From positions 874,501-938,500 of the forward strand of contig NC_074711.1 in NCBI RefSeq assembly GCF_947242115.1: a stretch of 64,000 bases of DNA, given 5' to 3'. This DNA is from Biomphalaria glabrata. Lineage: Eukaryota; Mollusca; Gastropoda; Planorbidae. Both the position numbers and the translations under genes were made by a program. The notes below the pieces were generated by a model. The model ran no database searches. It had not been told where the DNA came from and saw nothing but the letters and a program-made list of their open reading frames with translations. Shown piece after piece: positions 24,331-50,059 of this stretch. The stretch's first letter is position 1, and every line of letters begins with the position of its first letter.

Positions 24331-24715
24331 TAACTGACTCACCACTAATTCTACTACATGTGCTGGACGAAAACATATGAAAGCTTAATGTTTCATTAAT
24401 TAAAGTGTGCAGAGAATTATAAACTTTTATAAGTATTAGTAAATCTTTTTCTTCTTATTCTTCTAGCCAGCTTTTTGCTGCTGAGCTGTGAGCTCTTTTG
24501 CAGACTGTGCCAAGGATTAGTGGTGAGTCATTAACTGACTCACCACTAATTCTACTACATGTGCTGGACGAAAAAAATATGAAAGCCTAACGTTTCATTA
24601 ATTAAAGTGTGCAGAGAATTATAAACTTTTATAAGTATTAGTAAATCTTTTTCTTCTTATTCTTCTAGCCAGCTTTTTGCTGCTGAGCTGTGAGCTCTTT
24701 TGCAGACTGTGCCAA
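24331..24715. repeat. 201-bp tandem duplication with inverted-repeat junction
   Basis: The unit at 24331-24531 repeats at 24532-24715 with few changes; it covers a LINE 3' end and its flank. The junction forms a 15-bp perfect inverted repeat: 24516-24530 (ATTAGTGGTGAGTCA) against 24536-24550, with spacer TTAAC. Confidence 0.88.
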
Positions 24716-25640
24716 GGAAAAATAGTGTGCTATTTTCTTCAGTTGCTCAGCACTGCCGTACAGGGTGTTGGTTATGTTGGGCTGGAGTGGTAGTAGGGTC
24801 TGCCTAAGGTGGATTAGGAAGGTGCATTCAAACAGGATATGGTTTAAGGTTTTGTAAGGGTGAGCGTAGAGTCTACAAAGGAAGGGGGGGGGAGTTGTGT
24901 GGGATTTATTTATTTGAGATTTTAATTTAACAGAGGTGTGTGTCCTGTCCTTAGTTGGAAGATTGTAGATTGCTCTTTGCGGGGGAGGAAGTCCAGTTTG
25001 TTAGGCATGTTCATTTCTTTGTACATGGCTATGCCTGTGTTTCCTGCTGCCCGTTGGTTGAGCCACTCCTCTTTGTGGTTGTTGATTAACATTGACCTTA
25101 GGGTGAGGTAGTTAACAGGTCTATCTGGTTGTTCCATAAAAGATCCTGCCTTTGAAAGCTTATCTGCCCTTTCATTTCCCATGACGCCAATGTGTCCAGG
25201 GATCCACTGTAATGTGATGTTGATATTTAATTTTGTCATCATCTGGTGTATTATCACTATTAGTGTTGTCAACTCTCTTGGGCCCTTTGAGGTGCTGATG
25301 TTAAGTGCTTGAAGTCTGTAAAGACAACAATATCTGATGGCGATTGTATCCCTTCATATAATTTGTTTTCGACTTTCTGCAAAGCTATGGTAATTGCCTC
25401 AATTTCGGCTTGGAAGTTTGAGCAGTAGTCGCAACAGGGTACACATATTTCAAAGTGTTTATTTTGGGGGAAGACCAGGAAGGCACCAAGACCAGCATTG
25501 ATGGTGGCTTTGAAGGCTGATCCGTCGGTGTATATATGGATGGCTGTTTTTGGGTAGCTTTCAATTGTTTTGAACGTGCCTACTTTGAGCTCCAGTAGAT
25601 TTTTTATGTGAAACACTACACTCATCCTTAATCTTCAGAA
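24460..25640 (-). mobile_element. I-like LINE 3' part with RNase H domain, broken
   Basis: Reverse-strand frames 25625-25269 and 25272-24922 carry an RNase H domain: AIHIYTDGSAFKATINAGLG (first catalytic Asp), FQAEIEAITIALQ (Glu), DIVVFTDFKHLT (Asp), LQWIPGHIGVMGNERADKLS (His/Asp). A C-terminal region with PYKTLNHILFECTF follows, ending in a GAA-rich tail near 24464. An ORF-terminal RNase H is characteristic of the I clade group. The frame shifts between the two segments near 25270. A 46-bp relic of the same 3' end is at 37648-37693. Confidence 0.8.
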
Positions 25641-26057
25641 TTTTCAAATGCGCTTTAAAATTCGTCCCAATTAGCGCGAAGGTGTTTAGTACACAAAAAC
25701 TATTGGAATATATGTAGAATATTAGGCTTTACAAAGCCTGACATATTTTTATTTTTGTTCACAAAACTTTTCTATATATAGACTTTCACCAAAACTGTCC
25801 ATGGCCATTATTTTCTTTGTTAAATAGCATTTTCCACTATGTAAGCGCCACGTAAGACTTACAGCAATAAAACTTGGTAGAATTATGGCCAGGCATGATA
25901 TCTAATATGAAAAAAAACAAAACCTTTGTTCTCTATCCTAACTTCTGTATTGGTGAAAACAAAAATGTGCTATTTTAATTATAAGTAAAAAATGTAATTA
26001 ACTTTAAAAAAAAAATCCTCATTAAGCATTAATTAGGCCATTGTCTAAAGTCTAAAG

Positions 26058-27822
26058 CAGTGGTTCCCAAACTTTTTTGTCTCGTAGAGCCCTTGCCATG
26101 TTTTCTTGTTTTCGGTAGACCCCCTGCTCAACTTGCTCAACTTGCACATTTTTGCAAATTCATTAACATTTTTTTAAACAAATTTCTAACTGTAGTGAGT
26201 TGAGGAGTGAAAAAGTAATTTTAAACTATGAAACTTAGGATATTATTTTTAATATACGCATTTGTCGTTCTATGAAGTAGTCTTTCCAACATTAAATATT
26301 ATTTAATTAATTAATATGCCTTAAGTATCATTGTAAAAGGTTTCGCAAAGAGCAGTTTTTCGTGTATTTCTTGATCTTTCACGTGTGGCTCAAATGTTGA
26401 ATCTGCTGAACTGTTTTCATTAACAGGAGATGGGTCAAAGGCGAGTAACTGGAGCCTAAACCAGTGAACTTCGAGCAGGAAGGGCTCATTTGCCTTGGCT
26501 TGCTACCACCTAGCAGAAGGAAAACTTAATTCAAACCTCTGCTGCCTTGCTACTATTCCCAAACATGGGAAAGGTCTCGTGGGTCAACACTAAGAAAATA
26601 TAAGGAGACGGTGACCATTAGCGCCATGTATTTCTGGGCCGTCCCCTCTTTCTCTTTCCTTGGGGGTTACAGGTTAGCCTTGTTATGTTGGATGCAGGAT
26701 TGCAAAGGGTGTGAACTATCCATCTCTAGTGTCTCTGAAGGATATCTACTTCAGTGGCCTGCTGCTTTGTTCTTTGCCACAGTTCCTCATTCAAGATCTT
26801 GTCTGGCCAGTGGATCATAAGAATTTTCATCAGGCAGGTATTGATGAATAGCTAGATTTTTTTCATGGTGGTGATGGTGGTTCTCCAGGTCTCCACGATC
26901 TGGAAGCAGATGGGCAAGACGTGGCGACAGTTGGAGAGATTCGCCCAGAACCGAGATGCCTGGAGGAAGCTGGTTGGTAACCTATGCCCAGAAGGGACTA
27001 CAGGCATAGATGAGACGAGATGGTGACCATTATATAGTTTGTAGCACACAGCGCTACACCTTGTCAGACCAAACTGTATTTATGTATTTTCAAAGATTTA
27101 CATAAGAAGTTTTAATTTTATAACTCATGCCACCGAAGCGACCTTGAACTGTATTGTTGCTTAAAGAAATTCTTTTAATAATAACAGATGTAGGTTTGTG
27201 TAAAACGACTGGTAGAATCAATGTTTGACCTTTGCTGTTTTCCATATTTTGCTATAAGAAAAGAAATCTTGTAAGACGCTCACAAACCATCACCTTCTCT
27301 ATATGATGTCGAACTATGATTTTGCGGGTATATTTTGAACTTTGAGTGTTCGAAAGTTTTTAAAATCTTTATTTTTGTCAGGGTAGCATTGTCTCAGATG
27401 ATCTTCCAGCGAACCTGGTTCATATCGTCATAGAAAAAGTCACTTAGGCTTGTTCGACAAGGAAAGAATGAATCCCAATTTTAAATAATTAATGCTGTAC
27501 TGTCTACATTTTTGTTCTAAATATTAGTTACATGTAGACAAAATTAAGCTATTTATATAAGTATTGAAATTAATTACAACAATGTTTCATTTGAATAGCA
27601 GGATAAATATTTAAAGGATTAACGAAGGTACAAATCATATATTAGTGTATGCAATACTTACATTAGTGGAATGTGAACATAAAATGTGCTTAAATGAAAT
27701 CTGTTATCGTAGACCCCTGTGGGCATCTCATGGACCCCCAATTTAGTTTTTTACTTTCGTGGACCCCTTGGAGGTCTTCGTAGACCCCTAGGGGTCTATA
27801 TAGACCACTTTGGGAATCACTG
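26058..27822. mobile_element. Non-autonomous hAT element with 8-bp TSD and LINE debris inside
   Basis: Left end CAGTGGTTCCCAAACTTTTT; right end, reverse complemented, CAGTGATTCCCAAAGTGG. Exact 8-bp target duplication GTCTAAAG at 26050-26057 and 27823-27830. CAGNGGTTCCCAA termini and 8-bp TSDs are hAT hallmarks. No transposase frame is visible. The centre holds LINE fragments: reverse strand 26830-26640 resembles WPDKILNEELWQRT...WRWIAHPL, and forward 26880-27015 reads TWRQLERFAQNRDAWRKLVG. Confidence 0.88.
26621..27016. mobile_element. LINE-derived insert flanked by 16-bp near-perfect direct repeats
   Basis: GAGACGGTGACCATTA (26605-26620) and GAGATGGTGACCATTA (27017-27032) flank 396 bp of LINE ORF debris inside the hAT element, looking like a target duplication. 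The two LINE pieces are in opposite orientation, so the insert is itself rearranged. Confidence 0.5.
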
Positions 27823-27830
27823 GTCTAAAG

Positions 27831-28560
27831 TAATCAAAAACAAAACTTTAAAACTTCTCACATTTCATTAAAAAGTGTAATAAATTTCCAAGTGCGCCTG
27901 CCTATGTAAAAAAAAAACATCAAAAACGCGCTCTCTAAATTATCAGCTTTTTTTTCCCACACTTCCAGGTTTTTTCGCATAGCTACTATGTACTAGATAT
28001 AATATAGATCTAGAATCTAGATCTAGTAATTAACAGTAATGAAATTCACTGAAATGTTATCTACCTGATAGATTTAGACTTAAACAAATTTAGTAGATGT
28101 AAGTCAAGTGGCCTGTAAGCCTGTAAGTCAATGAGTCAATGTATCATTACAATAATTATATAATAATAATATATAGATCTATATAATATTTTAAGATAAG
28201 ATTATTAAAATAAAATTAAAGATAGACTCTAGACTTTCTAATTCTTAGTAGTTACACTTAGTGACTTACTTCACTTAGACTTAGTTTACTTATATTATAT
28301 GATTCTCTATCTAGCTTCTGGTCTAGACTACTAAATAGAGAGTAGAGAGTCTAACTATATCTATCTAGATTTTAGTATACTTATAATTATAGACTAGTTA
28401 TATAGATCTAGTCATTATAGATCTAGATCTAATCAAGCTACCTCACCTGTTATGATAAAAGTGCGAATTGGAAGAAGAGTTATTCCATCGATTATTGCGT
28501 TAAGAGTAGAGTCCCCCTGAGACCTAAATCTATATCACAGACCTATATATAATATATTTA
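27831..28560. other. AT-rich, CTAGAT-rich spacer
   Basis: Dense TCTAGATCTAGA-type motifs and no visible gene. The same composition occurs at 30240-30900, 32320-32700 and 50160-50600. Confidence 0.5.
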
Positions 28561-28562
28561 GA

Positions 28563-29135
28563 TTGTCTTCGATTTCGAAGATTGCGAACATAGACTTATA
28601 TTGGGGCCTATATAAGTCTATGATTGTGAAAGAGTGCAATATTTACCGTGACCATGACGTGACCAGGCAGTACCATTTGCGACCTGCATATTTTGCCCTA
28701 TTTATGCAAAGCCGTTGTGCGCATAGGGTCTATAAGTTCTTTTTTTTTTCGTCGTCTGCGCCTTTCTTTGTGTTTTTTTTTAGGGTGGGTGGGGGTGGCA
28801 TGATCAAATTTATGATCCGAGTCATCAGCGACCTTTGTAAGATATCTCCATCTGTAATACAATCTGTATCTTTCAGAGGCCAACTGCTTTCCTCTATGCC
28901 AGTGAGGGCAAAATGTTCCTAATTTTGATTGTCCATGTCTCAGACCATATAAAAGGGTTGTGAGAACCACCGCCTGGTATACATTGATTTTTGTAGGGTC
29001 CATTTATGTAGCGATTTATTCAGCCAAACTCTCGCCTGAAGGCGTCCAAAAGCGCCACTGGCCCTGGCCAGACGGTTATCAACTTCCCTTGAAAGTGAGG
29101 CGTCATTTGATACTAATTTATTTGGTCGGCAGACA
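28563..29135 (-). mobile_element. LINE ORF2 3' fragment, degenerate
   Basis: Reverse strand includes DPTKINVYQAVVLTTLLYG (conserved region after the reverse transcriptase) and a 3' end starting TCTTCGATTTCGAAGA, related to the element at 49530-50055. Frames are broken. Confidence 0.65.
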
Positions 29136-29139
29136 GTCT

Positions 29140-29600
29140 ATGAGACGGAAACTCCGATATAACACCTACGGCTATCTGTGGTTCACAGCCGTCTCAGAGG
29201 TCTGTGCTACTGTGAACTGCATTTAACTTAAAGAGTGGTATTGGTTTGCGCGAGCCAATTATCACTTTAAAAATACTCTACGCAGGTTGAAGGCAATGCA
29301 GTAAATAGCCCACAAATGACTAGCCCCAAACAATTTAAGTCGATAAAAGGATACCTCTCAAAGTCGCCTGCTGGAATGTCCGCACACTACAGGACAGCAA
29401 CAAAAGTGAATGACCAAAAGAAAATCTGCTGCCGAGGACAAACGCAGACGGCGAAAAGAAAATCTAAATCGACCACCTGCGGACAATGGTTATTATATGC
29501 TTGCCCTGGTTGTGGCAAAATATGTAGGTCACAGCTGGGACTGCGCAGCCACGGGAAATACTGCATCCCTCACTGATCTTCGAACTCGAAGACTAGCCTT
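29140..29600 (+). mobile_element. Internally deleted LINE copy (5' end joined to 3' end)
   Basis: Around 29360-29410 one frame reads ACWNVRTLQDSNKSE, the start of an AP-endonuclease domain. It runs directly into KRKSAAEDKRRRRKENLNRP and the C-terminal finger region CRSQLGLRSHGKYCIPH-like, ending at a TTCGAACTCGAAGA tail. The whole reverse transcriptase between them is absent. Confidence 0.6.
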
Positions 29601-29629
29601 ATTATTATTATGGCGACACTACCCATTTT

Positions 29630-30110
29630 AAATATTTCAGCCGGAAACCCATAAGAGCCAGGTGCTTTGTGTTGGGTTTTTTTTTTAGTTTATGAATTGC
29701 TGTTTCAACTTCCTCAAATGTGGGTGGGTCGTCGAGCTCCTCCCTCATAATTTATAATACTATCGCTCTATTCTTGCGAACCCTAATGACAACGCAGCCA
29801 GAACGCTCTACAAAGCTTCCTGTCACACTCTGCAGACAAAGGTCAGGGAACTAAAAAATAATTGGTGGCTTGAGCCGTCCGTAAACGTGCTGACACATCT
29901 GAGCGACTCATAGAAAGAGCTCTTTCACTCTTTCTATGAGTCGCTCCGATGCGCCTTCGACATACGGAGGTCACGGCCTATGGCCCAACTTACCAGACTA
30001 CAGCGCCGCTAAGATCCTCCGATGGCTCTACCTTATTAACTAGCAAGGCGGACATACTTAATTAATTGCTGGACATAACACTACCCAGCCTGCTATTTGT
30101 TTATTAAAGA
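29630..30110. mobile_element. Mixed LINE reverse transcriptase fragments
   Basis: Reverse strand about 29750-29630 reads ELDDPPTFEEVETAIHKLKK, a motif just before the reverse transcriptase core. Forward from about 29770 reads AARTLYKASCHTLQTKVREL then NNWWLE, and DGSTLLTSKADILN near 30020-30065. They are opposite-strand pieces of similar elements. Confidence 0.55.
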
Positions 30111-44197
<14,087 letters not shown>

Positions 44198-45821
44198 AAA
44201 AAAAGTGAGATTTTTCATAGCTACATGAGATTTCATTATCTCACAGTGTGAGACCTCTTATCAAAAGTCTCTATTTAACACTGTGTGGCTTTTTTTTTTT
44301 TTTCAATGCTTTTTACCATTAGACAAAACTGACACTTGAGTACACAGAACAGCAGTGGAGATACAGAAGCATTTGGCAAGGATTAGTTCTGTTACCAGTA
44401 AAGCTGTTTTTTATGTTGTTTGTTTTCACGTACTGTATCTCAATTCTTCTGTTAGTAATTTTTCAAGTTTTATATCATTATTTGGAGCTAAAACTATAAT
44501 GCAGAAGTGGGCAAAGTTGTGGGGGCACATGGGGAATGTTGTTTTTTTTTTTAACTTGTCATTAGATAAGAAATATATTATTTTTCAATACATAACAAAA
44601 TAACATTGATAATAATGTCTTCTAGAGTTAGTAATCTTCTACAATTACCAGTTACAATTTTTGGATAGGAATAGAGAATGAAGAAAAGCATAATTATTTT
44701 CACCCTGTCAATGAGGCATGTATTTGGAGAGTTGATCACAGACTAAAAGTTCATGATACTAAGAGTCAACCTGAAAGTAACGTCACTCACCTTAGCTTTA
44801 TAGTTAAAGATACTGCAGCAATAATAAACTTTAAAAAAAACAAACTTATCTGTGGACTTATCCATTTCTGTCTAGTATGTATAGATCTTTGTCTAGCCTA
44901 CAAGTCATTACATTTTACATTAACCCATTACATTGTTTACTCTATATTTTGTTTTAAAGCAGATGTCAGTTTGAACTATTTATAATCATAAGTTATGGGT
45001 GTTTTTTTTAGTACTTGTTTAAGTGATCATATATTCTTTTTGCATTGCTAAGAACTTACGGGAGATCTAATTTGTGTTGAAGAAGAATGGAGTGGAGCTT
45101 CTTTTTACATCAAGCTGATTGTTTTATTTTAGGCTTGTCTCTCCCCCTCCCTTTTTTATTATTCAACTTTTAAAAAACAAATGTTATAATTTGGCCTGTA
45201 AATTAACAAATTGTACCCACCCTTGCAGTAATGTAATACTTGACAGGAAATATATACAAAAATTATTTTTTTTTTATGTTTTGATCTTTATTGCTTACCT
45301 ATATACAATAGAATAAAAAGAAAAGATGACATTTTTTTCTTATTCTCAACTTTATTAATAATCTTTCGTTTAAGTTAAATGTAAACCATGTCCTTTGAAT
45401 GAATTTTTAAATCTTTATTGACTTCAGTCTAATGTTACTTAACATAATCACTTTGTTTTATAGTTACTTTAGAGAAAAGTGTTTTGCTAAATACAAATAA
45501 GAATGAGTACAGTGCTGTTTACATCTAGATTGTGATATAATTTCCAGTAGTTATAAATCATAATTGTGATGCCCAAATGAACAATAAAAGTATGTAGCCA
45601 AACTATTTTTTTGTTGGTTTCTTGAAAAGAATTTTTTTAGTTTTACTATTTTTTTATAAAATTAAATATAATAGGCTTTTCTAAAAACTAAAATATTTTG
45701 ACCCTATCTTATTATGTACTAATATCTCCGTTAAAACATTCTCTGAACTATTATGCTTTACATGAGAATGTTTTATGCTCGGCAAATTTTACAGCTCAAT
45801 TCATGTTCATTGTTTGTTTTG
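44198..45821. other. KAT7 3' UTR and flank
   Basis: AT-rich sequence after the stop. Candidate poly(A) signals AATAAA occur at 44823-44828, near 45311 and near 45584. No other gene is visible. Confidence 0.45.
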
Positions 45822-45998
45822 TTTGTAAAATGTTTTACATGTTTCGGATGTTCCTTCAGAGTTGAAGATAATTACTTCCTAGTCCAAACCTCCCGCAGGA
45901 CGACGGGGGATGGGAGCAGGCAGGGTTTGAACCCGGGACCATCGATAAATCTGAACGACAGTCCAGCATGCAAACCGCACGACCAGGCAGCCATTGAA
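45822..45998 (-). mobile_element. tRNA-derived SINE, family 2
   Basis: Reverse complement of the 12020-12200 element with the same A box (CCTGGTCGTGCGG), B box (GGGTTCAAACCCTGC, with GGTCCCG before it) and tail. Confidence 0.83.
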
Positions 45999-46803
45999 TG
46001 ATTATATTCTGTTTATTGGCACACAAACTTGAAATATGCAATTAGTCCTCAGTGTGGCATTTGAAATATTTTATAGTCTACAAGGAAAGATATTTTTTTT
46101 TTAAATATCAATATTAGATAATATTTAGAGCTCTTTGAAAAATTAGCTTTTAAGGATAAAAAAACTTTTAAGTTTAAATTTAGAAAGATCATTTTAAAGT
46201 AAACCAAAGTTCCATTTGATTTCAGTAACACTGATACGGAAGAAATATTAGAGACAATCTTCACCAAGTTTGAGTTTGCATAGTTTTTATATATTTTTGT
46301 AAGGATTTTTCTTCTCAAAGCAGACATTTCCCTGTTTTCGTCAATGTCCATGTCTTACTTGCATAAGACTTTACTATAGGAAGTCTGATCCAAAGCTATT
46401 GGCATGGAAATCAGCATTTTGGCATATACAAAACAATTATAAACTTTGACTATCAACGCATTTAGATATTGAAACAAGGGATGGAGGACTATTACAGACG
46501 ATAAACATCCCAGGTTACTTTCTAACTAGAGACTATAAAAAAATTAATAACATCCCAGTAGTCTTGCACTCGTCCCTACTTTTAGACAATATGATTGTGA
46601 AAGAAGGATGCTGAGACTAAAAGAATTTCGGTTTTAGGGAGTGGGTAAGCACTTTATATATTTCTGTGTATAACCATGGTATAACATGCTAAAACAATTT
46701 TGTGCAAGGAAGGCAGTGCGACTAAAAGAAAAGATGGAAGGACTTGGCCAGGATTTTCTTGATACTCGATATTTTCTTGATTGCAAATGTTCCTTTAAAA
46801 AGA
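45999..46803. other. Intergenic, no clear feature
   Basis: AT-rich; scattered short open frames on both strands look random. Confidence 0.4.
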
Positions 46804-46989
46804 AATGGACCTCATTCATCAATCGTAAACAAACAACATTTAGCCACGTGGTGCTCTATCTCTTCTATATAATTTACTATCTCATGTTTAATTCATGATG
46901 GTTGTCACGTGACAGTTTTTTCCATTGTTTTATCAATAAGATCACGTGACTAAATGTTGTTTGTTTACAATTGGTGAATGAGGTCCATT
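46804..46989. mobile_element. 186-bp MITE with about 48-bp terminal inverted repeats
   Basis: Left arm AATGGACCTCATTCATCAAT through GTAAACAAACAACATTTAGC to CACGTGG. The right arm is its inverse with few mismatches, ending GAATGAGGTCCATT. No convincing target duplication was found, so superfamily is unknown. Confidence 0.85.
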
Positions 46990-47149
46990 AGGCTGACCAG
47001 AAGAAAAAGAAAACTTTGTACACATCTTAGCATTCCCAAAACAATTTAAAGGCTGGAAAGGTTAGATGATGAAATCAAGCTTGATGCAATTCATGTAGTT
47101 ACATTTCAATCTCTACCACCCCAACCCACACCGTTTATACAGTTAAATT

Positions 47150-47980
47150 TCAATCTCTATCACCCCAACCTCCTCCAAATAAATCTGTCACAGAACCAGA
47201 CATTCTCATGGATTTCCAGAAATTAGCAAACGTAAAAAAGTTTGTCTATCTGGGAAGCACCATATCAGCAAACGCCAACCTAGATGATGAGGTTGACTTC
47301 CGTGTTGCTCGTGCCAGCGCTGCTTTTGGCAGACTTCAAGAACAAGTGTGGCAAAGAGAGGACTCAGCATATCCACAAAACTGAAAGTCTACAGTGCTGT
47401 AGTCCTCCAGTCACTCCTATATGCATCAGAGTCCTGGACCCTATATTCCCGTCACACCAAAAAACTAAACTCCTTCCACCTACGCTGTCTAAGGAGTATC
47501 TATAAGGTGCGTTGGTCCGACCACATACCAGACACAGAAATCTTAAAGCTGTCCAACATGTACAGTATCAACGCGACAGTAAAAAGGTCCCAACTTCGAT
47601 GGGCGGGGCATGCCAGACAAACGCCTTCCCAAACTACTTCTGTACGGGAAGTTGTGTGCAGGAAAGTGCTCCCATGGAGGCCAATACAAGCGCTACAAAG
47701 ACACTCAAGAGCTCCTTCAAGGAATGTGATATCGACATTCACGGCTGGGAGACACTAGCTCTCGATCGCTCCTCATGGCGTGAAGCTGTGAGTCTGGGAG
47801 CCTCAAGATATGAAGCAAGAAGAGTGGCCAGGGCGAAAGAGCGCCGAACCAACAGAAAGCTGAGAGAAGAAGCAGGCCTATCTGCAACTGACCTAACCCA
47901 CCCATGCCACGTATGCGGCCGGCTTTTTAAAGCGAGGATTGGACTTTACAGTCACCTTCGAGTCAATAGGAAATGAGAAA
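47150..47980 (+). mobile_element. LINE ORF2 C-terminal region, degenerate
   Basis: Broken frames give VKKFVYLGSTISANANLDDE, ARASAAFGRLQEQVW, LKVYSAVVLQSLLYASESWT, LNSFHLRCLRSIYKVRW and RSQLRWAGHARQ. The last 60 codons include THPCHVCGRLFKARIGLYSH, a finger-like C-terminus with the final histidine missing. It is related to the copies at 13445-14275 and 50859-51714. Confidence 0.78.
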
Positions 47981-48261
47981 TGTGTTTATCTTCGATCACG
48001 AAGGAAGAGCTATATATATACCTTGAAGAATGAATTTTGAATGATGTTCTTACAATATCACCAACTCAGCTTTCGTCCCTTCATAGAAATAATAGTTCCT
48101 TTTTGATAGTCGGTGTTGACTTGTAAAAGTACAAATTCATTTGTTTTCTTTTCCTGGCATCTGATACCCAGCAGTTTTCTGTAGCATTTACTCTCAAAGG
48201 TTTGAATTCTTCTTTCAGCCTCAGAGTTCAGTATAGAGACTATTATTGCATAATATTATTA

Positions 48262-48316
48262 CATAATCATCTTCTTTTTTTGAAGTAACGTCTGTATAAT
48301 ATAATATAAGATAAGA
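48262..48316 (+). mobile_element. Very short LINE 3' end (ATAAGATAAG-tail family)
   Basis: ATAATCATCTTC, GAAGTAACGTCTG and ATAAGATAAGATA only. Confidence 0.65.
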
Positions 48317-48499
48317 TATTAGCGAAGAATACTGTTTTAATGTTACTAGAAAGCTGACGTTACTCTTCCATATTTTCCAAAGATTAGGCCTACTCATAGT
48401 GGTGGAAAGCGAAGCTTAAAAAATAAAAAGATGATGTTATTAGCAATAAAGGTGCATAATCCATGCGTTCTAGAGCGTGGATTATTGTAGATGCATTTG

Positions 48500-48731
48500 G
48501 TACCTCATTTGGAAACTTCTGCATAGAAGGGAACAATACCAGGAAAAAGAAGAAGAGGTAGACAGAAAAATATTCGAGAATGCGATCGGAAAGACAGCAT
48601 AAAAGAATTGACGAGCCCATCATTGAATTAAAGAGCTTCTATCCGTTCAAGACATAAGACAGGAATAGAGAAAGACGGTCGACAGATCATGTGTGGTGCA
48701 CCAACGGTTCAACAGACTAAGGTAAAGGTAT
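48500..48731 (+). mobile_element. RTE-like LINE 3' end, degenerate
   Basis: Contains an AGGGAACAATACCAGGAAAA block (GTIPGKR-like) and a terminal GTGTGGTGCACCAACGGTTC, ending CAGACTAAGGTAAAGGTA as in 17400-18230. Confidence 0.6.
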
Positions 48732-48830
48732 AGGCCTACATATTCCGCATGACTTTTGTGATGCCGTCATTATAGAACATATCCCTGCATAAAAAAAAGG
48801 GGACATTATCGTAACATTACTTTTCTATTA

Positions 48831-49065
48831 TTATTATAGCTTTTATATAGCGCTACTTTCATGCCTATAGCATGCTCAGAGCGCTTTGGTCCAATCTCAT
48901 TTGTGAACCAGTTGGGGGGGGGGGGGTATCTAGGAGTTGGTTTTCCGTGCTGCCTTTAGGCGCTCAGTAAACACAACTCTGCCCGAGTCGGGTGTCGAAC
49001 CTCGAGCCCGCTTCTATGTAGCCAAGACAAGCCAAGTTCAAGCGCACTTAGCCCCTCGACCACGC
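48831..49065 (-). mobile_element. tRNA-derived SINE, family 1, with 8-bp TSD
   Basis: Antisense copy of 7775-8010. TTCTATTA at 48823-48830 and 49066-49073 is a plausible target duplication, with a TTA-rich tail beside the first. Confidence 0.85.
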
Positions 49066-49224
49066 TTCTATTAGTAACATTGGTAACTCATTTTGTCGGA
49101 AGACCTTTTCACATAGTGTTTGGGGGGGGGGGGGATGAGATATTCCGCATGATTTTCGTGATGCCATTTCGTGATTAGCAAGAATCCGATTTTACTGACC
49201 AGCTTTATAGTGCATGAGATGATC

Positions 49225-49320
49225 TAAAAACCATGAGTGTTGCTTTAGATGCCCAACCTGCGACCGCAACTGTGTACCTATCAAGGGTTGGCCACTTTTA
49301 AGTCACACAAGAAGTTGCAA
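49225..49320 (+). mobile_element. LINE C-terminal zinc-finger fragment
   Basis: One frame reads FRCPTCDRNCVPIKGWPLLS then HTRSC, matching the CxxC...HxxxC finger at the end of these LINE ORFs, with nothing else of the element left. Confidence 0.5.
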
Positions 49321-49529
49321 AGAGAAAATATGATCTCCCGAGACGTAAAATGGTACAAAACAGATTTGTCATGCGACAAAAGAAGAAAAATGCATGGGAA
49401 AGAAGTTGGACATATAGTGCGTTATACACTGCATTAGTCGATCGGTTGGGGGGGGGGGGAGAAACATTCTAATTCGTAGGCTACTGAAAAAAAAATGTTT
49501 CGGTCAAAATATATATAGGCCTATAATGC

Positions 49530-50055
49530 TTGTCTTCGAGTCCGAAGATTAATGAGGAATACAGTATTTCCCGTGGCTGCGCAGCCCCAGCTGTGACCTA
49601 CATATTTTGCCACATCCAGGGCAAGCATAACCATTGTCCGCAGGTGGTCGATTTAGATTTTCTTTTCGTCGTCTGCGTTTGTCCTCGGCAGCAGATTTTC
49701 TTTTGGTCTCAAATGTGTATCCCGCGGCCTTCGTGAGTGACCGCCAGCTGTCTCGTTCCGACGCCGCATGCAACCAGGTGCTCTCTTCTATGTCAGCCAA
49801 GGAAAGTTGACGCCTAAGCTGGTCTTTGAAGCGTTTCCGTGGGGTGCCTCTGTTACGTCGACCACCTTTTAGCTCACCAAAAAAAGACTGCATTTGGCAT
49901 ACGTTCGTCTCCCATATGGATACGTGCCCTGCCCAGCGTAGCTGTCGGACCATAAGAAGTCCCTCTATACTGTCCATACCGGTCAAAATAAACATAGATC
50001 TAAATCGCAAAGGTATAACTTTTAAACGACGATGCAACATAATGCGGAGTCTGGG
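49530..50055 (-). mobile_element. LINE ORF2 C-terminus with CCHC-type finger
   Basis: Reverse strand 50040-49549 is open for 163 codons: VRQLRWAGHVSIWETN, GRRNRGTPRKRFKDQLRRQL, ESTWLHAASERDSWRSLTKA, then CPGCGKICRSQLGLRSHGKY with a final C (CxxC-x12-HxxxC). The 3' end carries TCTTCGAGTCCGAAGA. It is the better-preserved relative of 28563-29135 and 29140-29600. Confidence 0.78.
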
Positions 50056-50059
50056 TCAC

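Noticed and set aside
46634-46898. Opposing short frames near 46.7 kb as a gene
   Set aside because: One runs into the MITE at 46804 and neither shows splice context or recognisable motifs.
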